64,000 nt of DNA. Origin: Pseudomonas sp. B21-056. Its GTDB lineage: Bacteria; Pseudomonadota; Gammaproteobacteria; Pseudomonadales; Pseudomonadaceae. Of the stretch, positions 34,956-43,587 are shown piece after piece. Where the stretch lies: positions 1,426,001 to 1,490,000 of the forward strand of contig NZ_CP087203.1 in assembly GCF_026016325.1 (NCBI RefSeq), written 5' to 3'. The notes under the pieces are model-generated. The model was given only the letters and a program-made list of their open reading frames with translations, did not search any database and was not told the origin of the DNA. Position numbers and translations under genes: made by a program. Each line of letters starts with the position of its first letter. Positions within the stretch are counted from its first letter, which is position 1.

Positions 34956-36299
34956 TCAGAACTCGTGATCAGCGTTGTCCGGGTTCAGGTCGCTGATGCC
35001 CAGTTTGCCGGCAGCCTGTTCGATCGAGCCGGTCTGCTTGACCAGGGCGGCGATGGCGTCGCGGACGATCTGGTTGCCGGCGGTGTTGCCGGCGGCGATC
35101 AACTGGTCGTAGTGCTCACCCTTGTTGGCGTGATCGACCATGACCTGGATCTTGGCTTCGGTACTGGCCAGGTCGGCCTTGAGCGCGGTGTCCGCAGCCG
35201 GGTCAGCCTTGGCTACCAGGGACGACAGGCTGGCGCCGGTCATCTTGGTGCCGTCGACACGGGTGTACTCACCCAGGTAGACGTTACGCACGCCCTTGGC
35301 ATCGTAGAAGTGCGAGTTATGGGTGTTGTCGCTGAAGCAGTCCTGCTCGTCTTCTGGCGAGTTGGCTTCCAGGGACACCTTCATGCGCTCGCCCGCCAGT
35401 TCACCCAGGGACAGGCTGCCCATGCCGAACAGCATCTTGCGCAGGCCGCTTTCGGCCGGTTCCGCTTCCAGGGTGGCGCGGTAGTTGTCGGCCACGTTCG
35501 GCTTCCAGTTGCCGACCATTTCTTCCAGGTCGCTGACCAGCAGTTGGGTCACGGACTTGAGGTAGGCACGACGACGGTCGTTGTGGCCGCCAGTGGCGCC
35601 GGCACCTTGCAGGTAGTCGGACGCCGGGCGGTTGCCGGCACCCGGGCCGGTGCCATTGAGGTCCTGGCCCCACAGCAGGAATTCGATGGCGTGGTAGCCG
35701 GTGGCGACGTTGGCCTCGGAACCACCCAGCTCGTTCAGGCTGGCGAGTTTTTCCGGGGTGATGTCTTTCACGTCGACCTTGTCTTCACCCACCTGGACTT
35801 CAGTGTTGGCGATGATGTTGGCGGTGGCGCCGGGGTTGCCCAGGGCGTGCTCGTAGGATTTGTCGACATAGTCGATCAGGCCTTCGTCCAGGGGCCAGGC
35901 GTTCACCTGGCCTTCCCAGTCGTCGATGATGGTGTTGCCGAAGCGGAACACTTCGCTCTGCAGATAAGGTACGCGTGCGGCGACCCAGGCGGCCCGGGCG
36001 GCTTTCAGGGTGTCGGCGTTCGGCTTGGCTAGGAACGCGTCGACGGCGGTTTGCAGGGTTTTCGCGGTGGATTCGGCATCGCTGTAGACGGCATAGACCA
36101 TCTCGGCGTAATGCGCGACGACGGCCTTGGCGGCGGCTTCGTCGAGTTTGCCGGCAGCAGCAGGGGCGGCCGGTGCCGCAGTGCTGGCGGCAGGCGTTGG
36201 CGCTTGCGGCGCGGCAGCCTTGTCTTTGCCTTCGCCGCAGCCGGCGAGGGAAATAGCGATGGCCAGCAGACTGGCGGTAGCCAGGGGCATACGAATCAT
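34956..36299 (-). CDS. icmP: Imelysin-family lipoprotein IcmP
   Basis: A 447-residue peptidase_M75/imelysin protein. A lipobox LAGC ends at Cys21, so the mature protein is lipid-anchored, followed by a low-complexity Ala/Pro linker (about 28-50). The imelysin GxHxxE motif is GYHAIEFLLWGQD. P. aeruginosa PA4370 IcmP was named an insulin-cleaving metalloproteinase, though imelysins are now mostly viewed as iron-related periplasmic proteins. The ATG at 36299 is preferred (AGGA 8 bases upstream) over 36308. A perfect inverted repeat overlaps the upstream promoter. Neighbouring bifA and sodB repeat the PA4366-PA4370 order. Confidence 0.88.
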   Translation of the reverse strand: MIRMPLATASLLAIAISLAGCGEGKDKAAAPQAPTPAASTAAPAAPAAAGKLDEAAAKAVVAHYAEMVYAVYSDAESTAKTLQTAVDAFLAKPNADTLKAARAAWVAARVPYLQSEVFRFGNTIIDDWEGQVNAWPLDEGLIDYVDKSYEHALGNPGATANIIANTEVQVGEDKVDVKDITPEKLASLNELGGSEANVATGYHAIEFLLWGQDLNGTGPGAGNRPASDYLQGAGATGGHNDRRRAYLKSVTQLLVSDLEEMVGNWKPNVADNYRATLEAEPAESGLRKMLFGMGSLSLGELAGERMKVSLEANSPEDEQDCFSDNTHNSHFYDAKGVRNVYLGEYTRVDGTKMTGASLSSLVAKADPAADTALKADLASTEAKIQVMVDHANKGEHYDQLIAAGNTAGNQIVRDAIAALVKQTGSIEQAAGKLGISDLNPDNADHEF

Positions 36300-36357
36300 G
36301 GCAAACATCCTGCTTCGAAAATGGACGGGACTGGCGCGAGGGTGCGCAAAAACTGCG

Positions 36358-36384
36358 ACATAATGCGAAAGATTTGCATTATGT
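36358..36384. promoter_or_regulatory. Perfect inverted repeat overlapping the icmP promoter
   Basis: ACATAATGC, nine bases, then GCATTATGT: arms of 9 bases without mismatch. On the minus strand TTTACA and CATTAT, 18 bases apart, make a plausible -35/-10 pair, and the repeat covers the spacer and the -10 element, about 60 bases before the icmP start. This is the geometry of a repressor operator. It does not fit the standard 19-base Fur box exactly. Confidence 0.6.
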
Positions 36385-36433
36385 GTAAAGGGCTGTGCCT
36401 GTAAATATTTCTTATTTAATAAATGCAGATGGG

Positions 36434-36530
36434 GTAGGAGCTGCCGAGCAACGCGAGGCTGCGATCTTTCCCCAGACACTTGAGTCCCAGGTGAAATCAA
36501 AATCGCAGGCTTCGCCAGTACCTGCGATCT
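36434..36530. repeat. REP-type inverted repeat (GTAGGAGCTG family), degenerate right arm
   Basis: The left arm GTAGGAGCTGCCGAGCAACG is clear; the right side is AAATCGCAGGCTTCGCCAGT. It is the third copy of this family and shows an unexpanded version of the region that carries the GATCAA array at 12897. Confidence 0.75.
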
Positions 36531-36538
36531 TCAGAGCG

Positions 36539-38590
36539 TCAGAGAATGGAGGCCTTGCTGCGCTGCGCCTGTTTCAGATAAACCCCCAGCTCCCGTGCCG
36601 GCAGGGGTTTGCTGTAGTAGTAGCCCTGACCTTCATGGCAGCCCTCGGCGATGATGTAGGCTTCCTGTTCCACCGTCTCGACACCTTCGGCGATCACCTG
36701 CATCCCGAGGCTTTTACCCAACTGGATGATGGCGCGGACGATGGTCGCGTCGTCTTCGTCATCGAGCAGGTCCTGGACGAAGCTCTTGTCGATCTTGATC
36801 TTGTCCAGCGGCAGGCTCTTGAGGTAACTCAGGGACGAATAGCCGGTCCCGAAGTCGTCGATGGCAATCAGCGCGCCGGAGCGGCGCAGGCTCAGCAGGT
36901 GTTGGGCGGCGGTGGTGATGTCTTCCATCAGGCCGGTTTCGGTGACCTCGAGTTCCAGGCTGCGAGGTGGCAACCGGTACATCTGCAGGAAATTGTTCAC
37001 CACCCGCGGCAGTTCGGCGTGGTGCAGTTGCACCGTGGACAGGTTGACCGCCATGCGCATTTCGACGAACCCCTGGTCGTGCCATTCGCGCAGTTGCTTG
37101 CAGGCCTGGTCCAGCACCCATTCGCCGATGGCGATGATGGTGCCGTTCTGCTCGGCCAGTGGAATGAACAGATCCGGCGGCACGAAACCGTGTTCGGGAT
37201 GGTGCCAGCGAATCAGGGCTTCGGTGCCCACCACCCGCAAGTCGCGGTAGCTGATCTGTGGCTGGTAGACCAGGGTGAACTGATCGCGAACCAGAGCGTC
37301 GCGCAAGTCTTTTTCCAGCTCGCGACGGCGGCGCATTTCGCTGTCGACGCTGGCGATATAGAACTGATAGCGGTTGCGCGAGCGGCTCTTGGCCAGGGTC
37401 ATGGTCTGTTCGGCTTTCTGTAGCAGCTTCTCGGTGCTGTCGCCGTCTTCGGGGAACAGCGTGATGCCGATGGTGGCGCGCAGGCGGATTTCCTGGTCGT
37501 CGAGGGCGAATGGCGCCTCCAGGTCGTCAAGGATGCTTTGCGACAGTTCGGCGGCTTCGTAAGGCTGTTCGATGTCGGCCTGGACCAGGGCGAACTGATC
37601 GCCGCCCAGCCGTGCCAGCGCACCCAGGCGCCCGCTGTGGGCCCGCAGCCGGTCAGCCAGGGCCAGCAGCAACTGGTCGCCGGTCTGGTAGCTGAACTGT
37701 TCGTTGATGCTCTTGAAGTCATCCAGTCCCACGCACAATACCGCGACCCGACGTTGCAGGCGGCCGGCGTCCACCAGGATCTTGTCCAGTTGCTGCTGGA
37801 GCTGCTGGCGGTTGGGCAGGCCGGTGAGAAAGTCGTACTGGGCCATCCGCAGCAAGCTGTTTTCCGCTTCGTGGCGCAGGTGCGTATTGCGCTCGATGGA
37901 GGCGAGCAACTGGTTGGCCGTGTTGATCCACAGGCCCAGCTCATTCTGCTCATGGCCTCGCAACTGCGGGATCTTGTGTTCGCTGGGGCGGTCGGGGTTG
38001 ATTTCGGTCAGGTGCTCGATGATCCGGGACAGCGGCTTGGTCAGCAGCCAGTGATAGACCAAGTACAGCACCAGGCCCATTGCCAGGGCCCGCAGCATGC
38101 CGGAGATGAAAATGATGACCGAGCTGATGATGAAGCTCTGGCCGTAGGTGGCGGTGTCCAGGGTGATGCTCAGGTCGCCGTAGTATTCGCTGTAGGGGCC
38201 GCGGCCAACCAATTGCGTGGTGAAGGTACGTTCCTTGCCCAGGATCAGGTCGGTCAGCCAACGGCTTTCGGAGTGCTGCAAGGGCCGGGTCTTTTCGGCG
38301 AGCATGGTTTCGTGAGGGTGACCGATGGAGGCCATGCGGACGGCTTCGTCCTGGAACAGCCCTTCGATCACCTGCATGCCCATTTCCCGGTCGAGGCTGT
38401 AGACGGCCTGGGTCGAGGGATCGCGAAACATATCGAGGATGCGTTGGGCGTCGCTGGCAACGGCCCGGTTGGTTTTGTAGGCATCGAACACGATCTGAGC
38501 ACAGCTCAAAATCACGCCAACGATCAATGCCGAAAGGAGCACGACCCGGAGCAACTTCACAGACAAGCTGTTCTTGAGTTCCAGCTTCAA
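36539..38590 (-). CDS. bifA: Cyclic-di-GMP phosphodiesterase BifA (GGDQF-EAL)
   Basis: A 683-residue inner-membrane protein: helices at about 12-32 and 152-182 enclose a periplasmic domain, then a HAMP-like stretch, a GGDEF domain in which the signature is GGDQF (residues 329-333, so cyclase activity is not expected), and an EAL domain with intact EAL (457-459) and DDFGTG (578-583). BifA hydrolyses c-di-GMP and favours motility over biofilm. The GGDQF variant and the position next to sodB and icmP match P. aeruginosa PA4367. The start codon is TTG at 38590, supported by AAGGA 8 bases upstream and by the conserved N-terminus. Confidence 0.93.
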   Translation of the reverse strand: MKLELKNSLSVKLLRVVLLSALIVGVILSCAQIVFDAYKTNRAVASDAQRILDMFRDPSTQAVYSLDREMGMQVIEGLFQDEAVRMASIGHPHETMLAEKTRPLQHSESRWLTDLILGKERTFTTQLVGRGPYSEYYGDLSITLDTATYGQSFIISSVIIFISGMLRALAMGLVLYLVYHWLLTKPLSRIIEHLTEINPDRPSEHKIPQLRGHEQNELGLWINTANQLLASIERNTHLRHEAENSLLRMAQYDFLTGLPNRQQLQQQLDKILVDAGRLQRRVAVLCVGLDDFKSINEQFSYQTGDQLLLALADRLRAHSGRLGALARLGGDQFALVQADIEQPYEAAELSQSILDDLEAPFALDDQEIRLRATIGITLFPEDGDSTEKLLQKAEQTMTLAKSRSRNRYQFYIASVDSEMRRRRELEKDLRDALVRDQFTLVYQPQISYRDLRVVGTEALIRWHHPEHGFVPPDLFIPLAEQNGTIIAIGEWVLDQACKQLREWHDQGFVEMRMAVNLSTVQLHHAELPRVVNNFLQMYRLPPRSLELEVTETGLMEDITTAAQHLLSLRRSGALIAIDDFGTGYSSLSYLKSLPLDKIKIDKSFVQDLLDDEDDATIVRAIIQLGKSLGMQVIAEGVETVEQEAYIIAEGCHEGQGYYYSKPLPARELGVYLKQAQRSKASIL

Positions 38591-38849
38591 AGAGGGATTC
38601 CTTGTACCGTGCGGGTAGCGTCAAGTTGCCATGAGTATTGGCAATCCTGTGATGTCAGTCAAAGGGACAATCAAACACAAGGGATTTTGCCCGGAGCATG
38701 GCCGATATACGGTTTTTCCAGAGTGATTGCTCTACGGTCATTGTGTCGGTTGCAGAGGCCCGCAACTTGAGGGCTTGAGGAATTTTTTGTTGGGATTCGG
38801 ACGTGAGGTCATCCGCTCGGAAAGGGGCGGTGAAATTTATGCGGGATGA

Positions 38850-38879
38850 AAAAAACCCGGCAAGGTGCCGGGTTCTTTT
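38850..38879 (-). terminator. Terminator of sodB
   Basis: AACCCGGCA / TGCCGGGTT with a 3-base loop; read on the minus strand it is followed by a run of T residues. Confidence 0.9.
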
Positions 38880-38906
38880 GTCTGGCATCGAGGCCTGGAA
38901 CGAAGC

Positions 38907-39503
38907 TTAGGCGGTGAAAGCCTTGCCTTCGAACTGCTCTGCCACGAATTTCCAGTTGACCAGGTTCCAGAACGCTTCGACGTATTTCGGGCGAAGGTTG
39001 CGGTAGTCGATGTAGTAGGCGTGTTCCCAGACGTCGCAGGTCAGCAGCGGGGTGTCGCCACTGGTCAACGGGTTGCCGGCGCCGATGGTGCTGGCCAGGG
39101 CCAGGGAACCGTCAGCCTTTTTCACCAGCCAGCCCCAGCCGGAGCCGAAGGTGCCGATGGAAGTCTTGCTGAACTCTTCCTTGAACTTGTCGAACGAACC
39201 GAAGGCCTTGTTGATGGCTTCGGCCAGTGCGCCGATAGGTTGACCGCCGGCGTTGGGCGCCAGGCAGTTCCAGTAGAAGGTGTGGTTCCAGACCTGAGCG
39301 GCGTTGTTGAAGATACCGCCCGAGGAAGTCTTGACGATTTCTTCCAGGGTCTTGCCTTCGAACTCGGTGCCAGGCACCAGGTTGTTCAGGTTCACGACGT
39401 AGGTGTTGTGGTGCTTGTCGTGGTGGAATTCCAAAGTCTCTTTGGAGATGTGCGGCTGCAGTGCATCGTGTGCGTAGGGCAGCGGCGGCAATTCGAAAGC
39501 CAT
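38907..39503 (-). CDS. sodB: Superoxide dismutase [Fe]
   Basis: A 198-residue cytoplasmic superoxide dismutase. All metal ligands are in place: His27, His74, Asp157 and His161 (DVWEHAYY). The Gly and Gln around residue 70 ([13 protein letters not shown]) indicate the iron rather than the manganese type. AGGAGA precedes the ATG at 39503. It detoxifies superoxide, lies between bifA and argO as in P. aeruginosa PA4366, and has its own terminator. No signal peptide. Confidence 0.97.
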   Translation of the reverse strand: MAFELPPLPYAHDALQPHISKETLEFHHDKHHNTYVVNLNNLVPGTEFEGKTLEEIVKTSSGGIFNNAAQVWNHTFYWNCLAPNAGGQPIGALAEAINKAFGSFDKFKEEFSKTSIGTFGSGWGWLVKKADGSLALASTIGAGNPLTSGDTPLLTCDVWEHAYYIDYRNLRPKYVEAFWNLVNWKFVAEQFEGKAFTA

Positions 39504-39677
39504 GGTGATTCTCCTAATCAGGTCAGTTGCGGTGAGCGCAAGGCCGATCACGGGCGGCCGGACTAGCGCCGGGGAGTTTGTACTCTTTGCGGCGCAGGGT
39601 CGGATCATAGCACCGGGGGTGCGGCATAACCACGCAACAACTGTGTGGGATAGAGGTTCCAGAGCGGTTTTGAATAA

Positions 39678-40280
39678 TCAGCCCATGACGATCAGTTGCA
39701 CCGCGACGGTGAACATCATTACCGCCACCAGCAGGTCGAGGATCCGCCAGGTGCTCGGGCGAGCCAGCCAGGGGGCCAGCCATGCGGCGCCGCAGGCCAG
39801 GGTGAAGAACCATAGCAGCGAGGCGCTGGCGGCGCCCACGACATAGGCCCCCGGCACGCTCTGCTGGGCACCGAGGGAGCCGATCAGCAGCACGGTGTCG
39901 AGGTAGACGTGGGGGTTGAGCAGTGTCACGGCCAGCGCACTGAGCAATACCGCCCGCAACGAGCGCACAGCCTGGTTCTCGCCTTGTTGCAGGCTCTGCT
40001 TCGAACAGGCCCGACGCAAGGCCAGGCTGCCGTACCAGAGCAGGAACGCCGCACCGCCCCAGCGGGCAATCGACAGCAACAGCGGACTCTGGGCCAGCAG
40101 CGTAGCCAACCCGAATACGCCGGCCATGACCAGCAGCGCATCGCAGGTGACGCACAGCGCCGCCACGGGCAAATGATGTTCGCGACGCAGGCTCTGGGCC
40201 AGCACAAACGCGTTCTGGGCGCCGATGGCCATGATCAGCCCGAGGGCCACCAACAGGCCGTTCAGATAGCTTTGCCACAT
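39678..40280 (-). CDS. argO: LysE/ArgO family amino-acid exporter
   Basis: A 200-residue inner-membrane exporter with about six helices and the LysE-family start GLLVALGLIMAIGAQNAFVL, followed by the central TLLNPHVYLDTVLL signature. ArgO exports arginine or lysine. It is divergent from an ArgP-type regulator across a 97-base gap, the standard argO-argP pairing, so activation by ArgP in response to arginine or lysine is likely. Start ATG at 40280. Confidence 0.88.
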   Translation of the reverse strand: MWQSYLNGLLVALGLIMAIGAQNAFVLAQSLRREHHLPVAALCVTCDALLVMAGVFGLATLLAQSPLLLSIARWGGAAFLLWYGSLALRRACSKQSLQQGENQAVRSLRAVLLSALAVTLLNPHVYLDTVLLIGSLGAQQSVPGAYVVGAASASLLWFFTLACGAAWLAPWLARPSTWRILDLLVAVMMFTVAVQLIVMG

Positions 40281-40377
40281 AGATTCAATCCCCGGTCAGT
40301 GTGCGAATGCTGGCCATTTTCGAGTGGAACGCTGTATAAGAAAAACCAATCTTGCTGATTGCTCATTAGGAATACTG

Positions 40378-41277
40378 ATGTTCGATTACAAATTGCTGGC
40401 TGCCCTGGCGGCGGTGGTGGAGCAGGCCGGTTTCGAGCGCGCCGCCCAAGTGCTGGGGTTGTCGCAATCGGCCATTTCCCAACGGATCAAACTGCTGGAG
40501 GCACGGGTCGGCCAGCCGGTGCTGGTACGCGCCACGCCGCCAGCCCCCACCGAGATCGGTCGCCGTCTGCTCAACCATGTGCAGCAGGTGCGTTTGCTCG
40601 AGCGCGATCTGCAAAGCCTGGTGCCGGCACTGGATGAAGACGGGCTGCCGGAACGTCTGCGCATCGCTCTGAATGCCGACAGCCTGGCGACCTGGTGGGC
40701 GGGGGCCGTGGGCGATTTCTGCGCCGAACATCACCTGTTGCTGGACCTGGTGGTCGAGGACCAGACCGTTGGCCTCAAACGCATGCGTGCCGGCGAAGTG
40801 GCGGCGTGTGTCTGCGCCAGCGAACGCCCGGTGGCCGGTGCGCGCAGTGTCTTGCTGGGGGCCATGCGCTACCGTGCGCTGGCGAGCCCGGCCTTCATCG
40901 CCCGGCACTTCCCCGATGGCGTGCGCGCCGATCAACTGGCCCGCACGCCGGCCCTGGTGTTCGGTCCGGATGATTTCCTGCAACACCGCTACCTCGCTTC
41001 CCTCGGCGTCGAAGGCGGTTTCGAGCACCATTTGTGCCCGTCGTCCGAAGGTTTCATCCGCCTCGCCGAAGCCGGGCTTGGCTGGGGGCTGGTGCCGGAA
41101 TTGCAGATGCGCGAGCAACTGGCGCGTGGCGTGCTGGTGGAGTTGCTGGCAGATAAACCGATCGATGTGCCGTTGTACTGGCATCATTGGCGCAATGGCG
41201 GACAGTTGCTCGGGTTGTTGACCGAGCGATTGATCCACTTCTCGAGGCGCTGGCTGGTGCCTTGGGAGCCGCAATGA
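40378..41277 (+). CDS. argP: LysR-family regulator ArgP (IciA)
   Basis: A 299-residue LysR-type regulator. The N-terminal winged helix-turn-helix reads FDYKLLAALAAVVEQAGFER then LGLSQSAISQRIKLLEAR; the effector domain starts near residue 90. The N-terminus matches ArgP/IciA proteins. It is divergent from argO and probably activates it. In E. coli ArgP also binds oriC-region DNA under the name IciA, a role no longer considered central. The start ATG at 40378 is preceded by TTAGGA. Confidence 0.9.
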   Translation: MFDYKLLAALAAVVEQAGFERAAQVLGLSQSAISQRIKLLEARVGQPVLVRATPPAPTEIGRRLLNHVQQVRLLERDLQSLVPALDEDGLPERLRIALNADSLATWWAGAVGDFCAEHHLLLDLVVEDQTVGLKRMRAGEVAACVCASERPVAGARSVLLGAMRYRALASPAFIARHFPDGVRADQLARTPALVFGPDDFLQHRYLASLGVEGGFEHHLCPSSEGFIRLAEAGLGWGLVPELQMREQLARGVLVELLADKPIDVPLYWHHWRNGGQLLGLLTERLIHFSRRWLVPWEPQ

Positions 41278-41355
41278 GCGTCAAGCCGCAAGCGGCGCAC
41301 AGATTAATTTGCCGTGGCGGCCCAAGGGTTGCCGCGGCATGGGTTGGGAGTATTC

Positions 41356-42339
41356 ATGAAAATTCTGGTTACCGGCGCAAGCGGCTTCATCGGCGGGCGC
41401 TTTGCGCGGTTCGCCCTGGAGCAGGGCCTGGATGTACGGGTCAACGGACGCCGGGCCGAGAGCGTGGAGCACCTGGTGCGGCGCGGTGCGCAATTCGTCC
41501 CGGGGGATCTGAGCGACCCATTGTTGGCCCGTGATCTGTGCCTGGACGTCGAGGCCGTGGTGCATTGCGCCGGTTCCGTGGGGTTGTGGGGGCGCTATCA
41601 GGATTTTCACCAGGGCAACGTCCAGCTCACGGAAAATGTGGTCGAGGCCTGCCTCAAGCAAAAGGTCCGGCGCCTGGTACACCTGTCGTCCCCCTCGATC
41701 TATTTCGATGGCCGTGACCACCTCGGGCTGACCGAAGAGCAGGTGCCCAAGCGCTTCGGCCATCCCTACGCCGCGACCAAATACCTGGCCGAGCAGAAAG
41801 TCTTCGGCGCCCAGGAGTTCGGCCTTGAAGTGCTGGCCCTGCGGCCGCGCTTCGTGACCGGCGCCGGTGACATGAGCATCTTCCCGCGCCTGTTGAACAT
41901 GCAGCGCAAGGGGCGCCTGGCGATTGTCGGCAATGGTTTGAACAAGGTCGATTTCACCAGCGTGCACAACCTCAACGAGGCGCTGCTCAGCAGCCTGTTG
42001 GCCACCGGTTCAGCCTTGGGCAAGGCCTACAACATCAGCAACGGGGCGCCGATTCCGCTGTGGGACGTGGTCAACTATGTGATGCGGCAGATGGACGTCC
42101 CACAGGTCAGGCGTTACCGTTCCTACAAGCTGGCCTACAGCGTTGCAGCGTTGAACGAAGGGGCCTGTAAATTGTGGCCGGGTCGTCCCGAACCGACGCT
42201 GTCGCGCCTGGGCATGCAGGTCATGAACAAGAATTTCACCCTCGACATCAGCCGGGCCCGGCATTATCTCGATTACGATCCGCAGGTCAGCCTGTGGGCC
42301 GCCCTCGATGAATTCTGCACCTGGTGGAAAGCCCGCTGA
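41356..42339 (+). CDS. NAD-dependent epimerase/dehydratase family protein
   Basis: A 327-residue extended short-chain dehydrogenase. The NAD(P)-binding motif is GASGFIGG at residues 7-14, and the catalytic YxxxK is YAATK in HPYAATKYLAE. The C-terminal substrate domain resembles the 3-beta-hydroxysteroid dehydrogenase/isomerase group. GGGAG upstream supports the ATG at 41356. Orthologous order with PA4361-PA4363 suggests a conserved but uncharacterised oxidoreductase. The substrate is unknown; sugars, steroids or hydroxyacyl compounds are possible. Confidence 0.82.
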   Translation: MKILVTGASGFIGGRFARFALEQGLDVRVNGRRAESVEHLVRRGAQFVPGDLSDPLLARDLCLDVEAVVHCAGSVGLWGRYQDFHQGNVQLTENVVEACLKQKVRRLVHLSSPSIYFDGRDHLGLTEEQVPKRFGHPYAATKYLAEQKVFGAQEFGLEVLALRPRFVTGAGDMSIFPRLLNMQRKGRLAIVGNGLNKVDFTSVHNLNEALLSSLLATGSALGKAYNISNGAPIPLWDVVNYVMRQMDVPQVRRYRSYKLAYSVAALNEGACKLWPGRPEPTLSRLGMQVMNKNFTLDISRARHYLDYDPQVSLWAALDEFCTWWKAR

Positions 42340-42446
42340 TCGGCCCGTCATGAACCGACTGCCGGGTTCGGGGTCAATCGGTGCGGCGGGCGAGGGGGTT
42401 ATACTCGCCGCATCAAGCCATTACTGGTTTTTCAAAGGTTGAATCC

Positions 42447-43319
42447 ATGCCCACGCGTAATGATGAACACGACGACTTCGACGATGTACCGAGCCTGCGG
42501 ATGCGTGCCGACATCCCCGATGACGACGACTTCCTGCCCAACCGTCAACCGCATGTGCAGGCGCGTCCCGCACCCGTGGCGGCGGCCAAGGTCAAGGGCC
42601 CCAGCACCGGGCCGCTGTGGGCGCTGGTCGGCGCGTTGCTGTGTGCGTTCGGCTTCCTGGCCTGGTGGAGCTTCCAGCAGATTTCCCTGATGGAGCAGCA
42701 ATTGGTGGCGACCCAGGAGAGCTTCGCGCGGATCAGTGAGGACGCGGCGGGACGCTTGCAGGACATTTCCGGCAAGGTGGTGGCCGGTCAGTCCAATGTC
42801 ATGAGCGACAGTGAAGCCTTGAAGCTGCAGATCAAACAGCTGGACAACAAGCTGCAAGAGCAGGCCCGGCTATTCGAAAGCAAGCTGCAGGAACAGTACA
42901 AACAGCAGCAGGCTACGTTCGGTCCATCCGCCGACCTGGACAAGGAACTGGCCCAGCTCATTGCCCAGGCCACTGAGCAGCAGAACACCAGCACTCAACT
43001 GCAAGCTGCCAACAAGGAGCTCCAAGCCCAGCTCAAGACGCTGGCGGCGGAAGTGACCGCCCTGAAGAACCAGGGCGAAGGCGGCGTGCTCGATGCCCAG
43101 CTCAAGAGCATCGGTGCCGATATCACCGCGCTGAAAAGGAACAGCCAGAACCCTGCCATCGAGCGCCTGGAGCAGGACATGATAGTGCTCAAGAGCCAGC
43201 AGGATAACGGCAACACCGCCGAATTCGACGCCTTCCGTGGCCAGGTCACCCGCAACATCAATACCCTGCAAGCGCAGATCCAGCATCTGCAACAGCAGCT
43301 CAGCGCCCGGGCTCAGTAA
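42447..43319 (+). CDS. Membrane-anchored coiled-coil protein of unknown function
   Basis: A 290-residue protein with an acidic cytoplasmic N-terminus (NDEHDDFDDVPSLRMRADIP), one transmembrane helix (about 54-76, PLWALVGALLCAFGFLAWW) and a long periplasmic Gln/Lys/Glu-rich coiled coil (about 80-285). This topology resembles small envelope scaffolds, but I recognise no named family. AAAGG upstream supports the ATG at 42447. It follows the epimerase gene at 107 bases and is followed by REP hairpins that probably end the transcript. Confidence 0.75.
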   Translation: MPTRNDEHDDFDDVPSLRMRADIPDDDDFLPNRQPHVQARPAPVAAAKVKGPSTGPLWALVGALLCAFGFLAWWSFQQISLMEQQLVATQESFARISEDAAGRLQDISGKVVAGQSNVMSDSEALKLQIKQLDNKLQEQARLFESKLQEQYKQQQATFGPSADLDKELAQLIAQATEQQNTSTQLQAANKELQAQLKTLAAEVTALKNQGEGGVLDAQLKSIGADITALKRNSQNPAIERLEQDMIVLKSQQDNGNTAEFDAFRGQVTRNINTLQAQIQHLQQQLSARAQ

Positions 43320-43323
43320 AAAC

Positions 43324-43342
43324 TGTGGGAGCCTGCTCCCAC
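43324..43342. repeat. Short GTGGGAGC hairpin
   Basis: TGTGGGAGCCTGCTCCCAC, a minimal perfect palindrome 4 bases after the coiled-coil gene, followed by GGTTTTCC. It may act as a weak terminator. Confidence 0.75.
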
Positions 43343-43385
43343 GGTTTTCCAGGTACCCAGAGAACTTAAATTCACCACAGATCCC

Positions 43386-43475
43386 TGTGGGAGCGAGCCT
43401 GCTCGCGATGGCGATGGTTCAGTTGGCAGAAATCTCGACTGTGCGGGCGTCATCGCGAGCAGGCTCGCTCCCACA
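43386..43475. repeat. REP-type inverted repeat (GTGGGAGCGAGC family)
   Basis: Near-perfect arms TGTGGGAGCGAGCCTGCTCG / CGAGCAGGCTCGCTCCCACA, directly after the shorter hairpin at 43324. Confidence 0.92.
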
Positions 43476-43587
43476 GTTGTTTTCCAGCGGTCGCGGGTCT
43501 GATGTCTCCACCGCAGTTTCCTGAATACTTCCACATCACCCCATGCCAGTTACTCTCTTGAAATACCAACAAGAACGGGGGCGCGGT

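Noticed and set aside
36358..36384. Classical Fur box before icmP
   Set aside because: The palindrome is perfect but the arms are too far apart for the 19-base Fur consensus; I report it as an unassigned operator instead.
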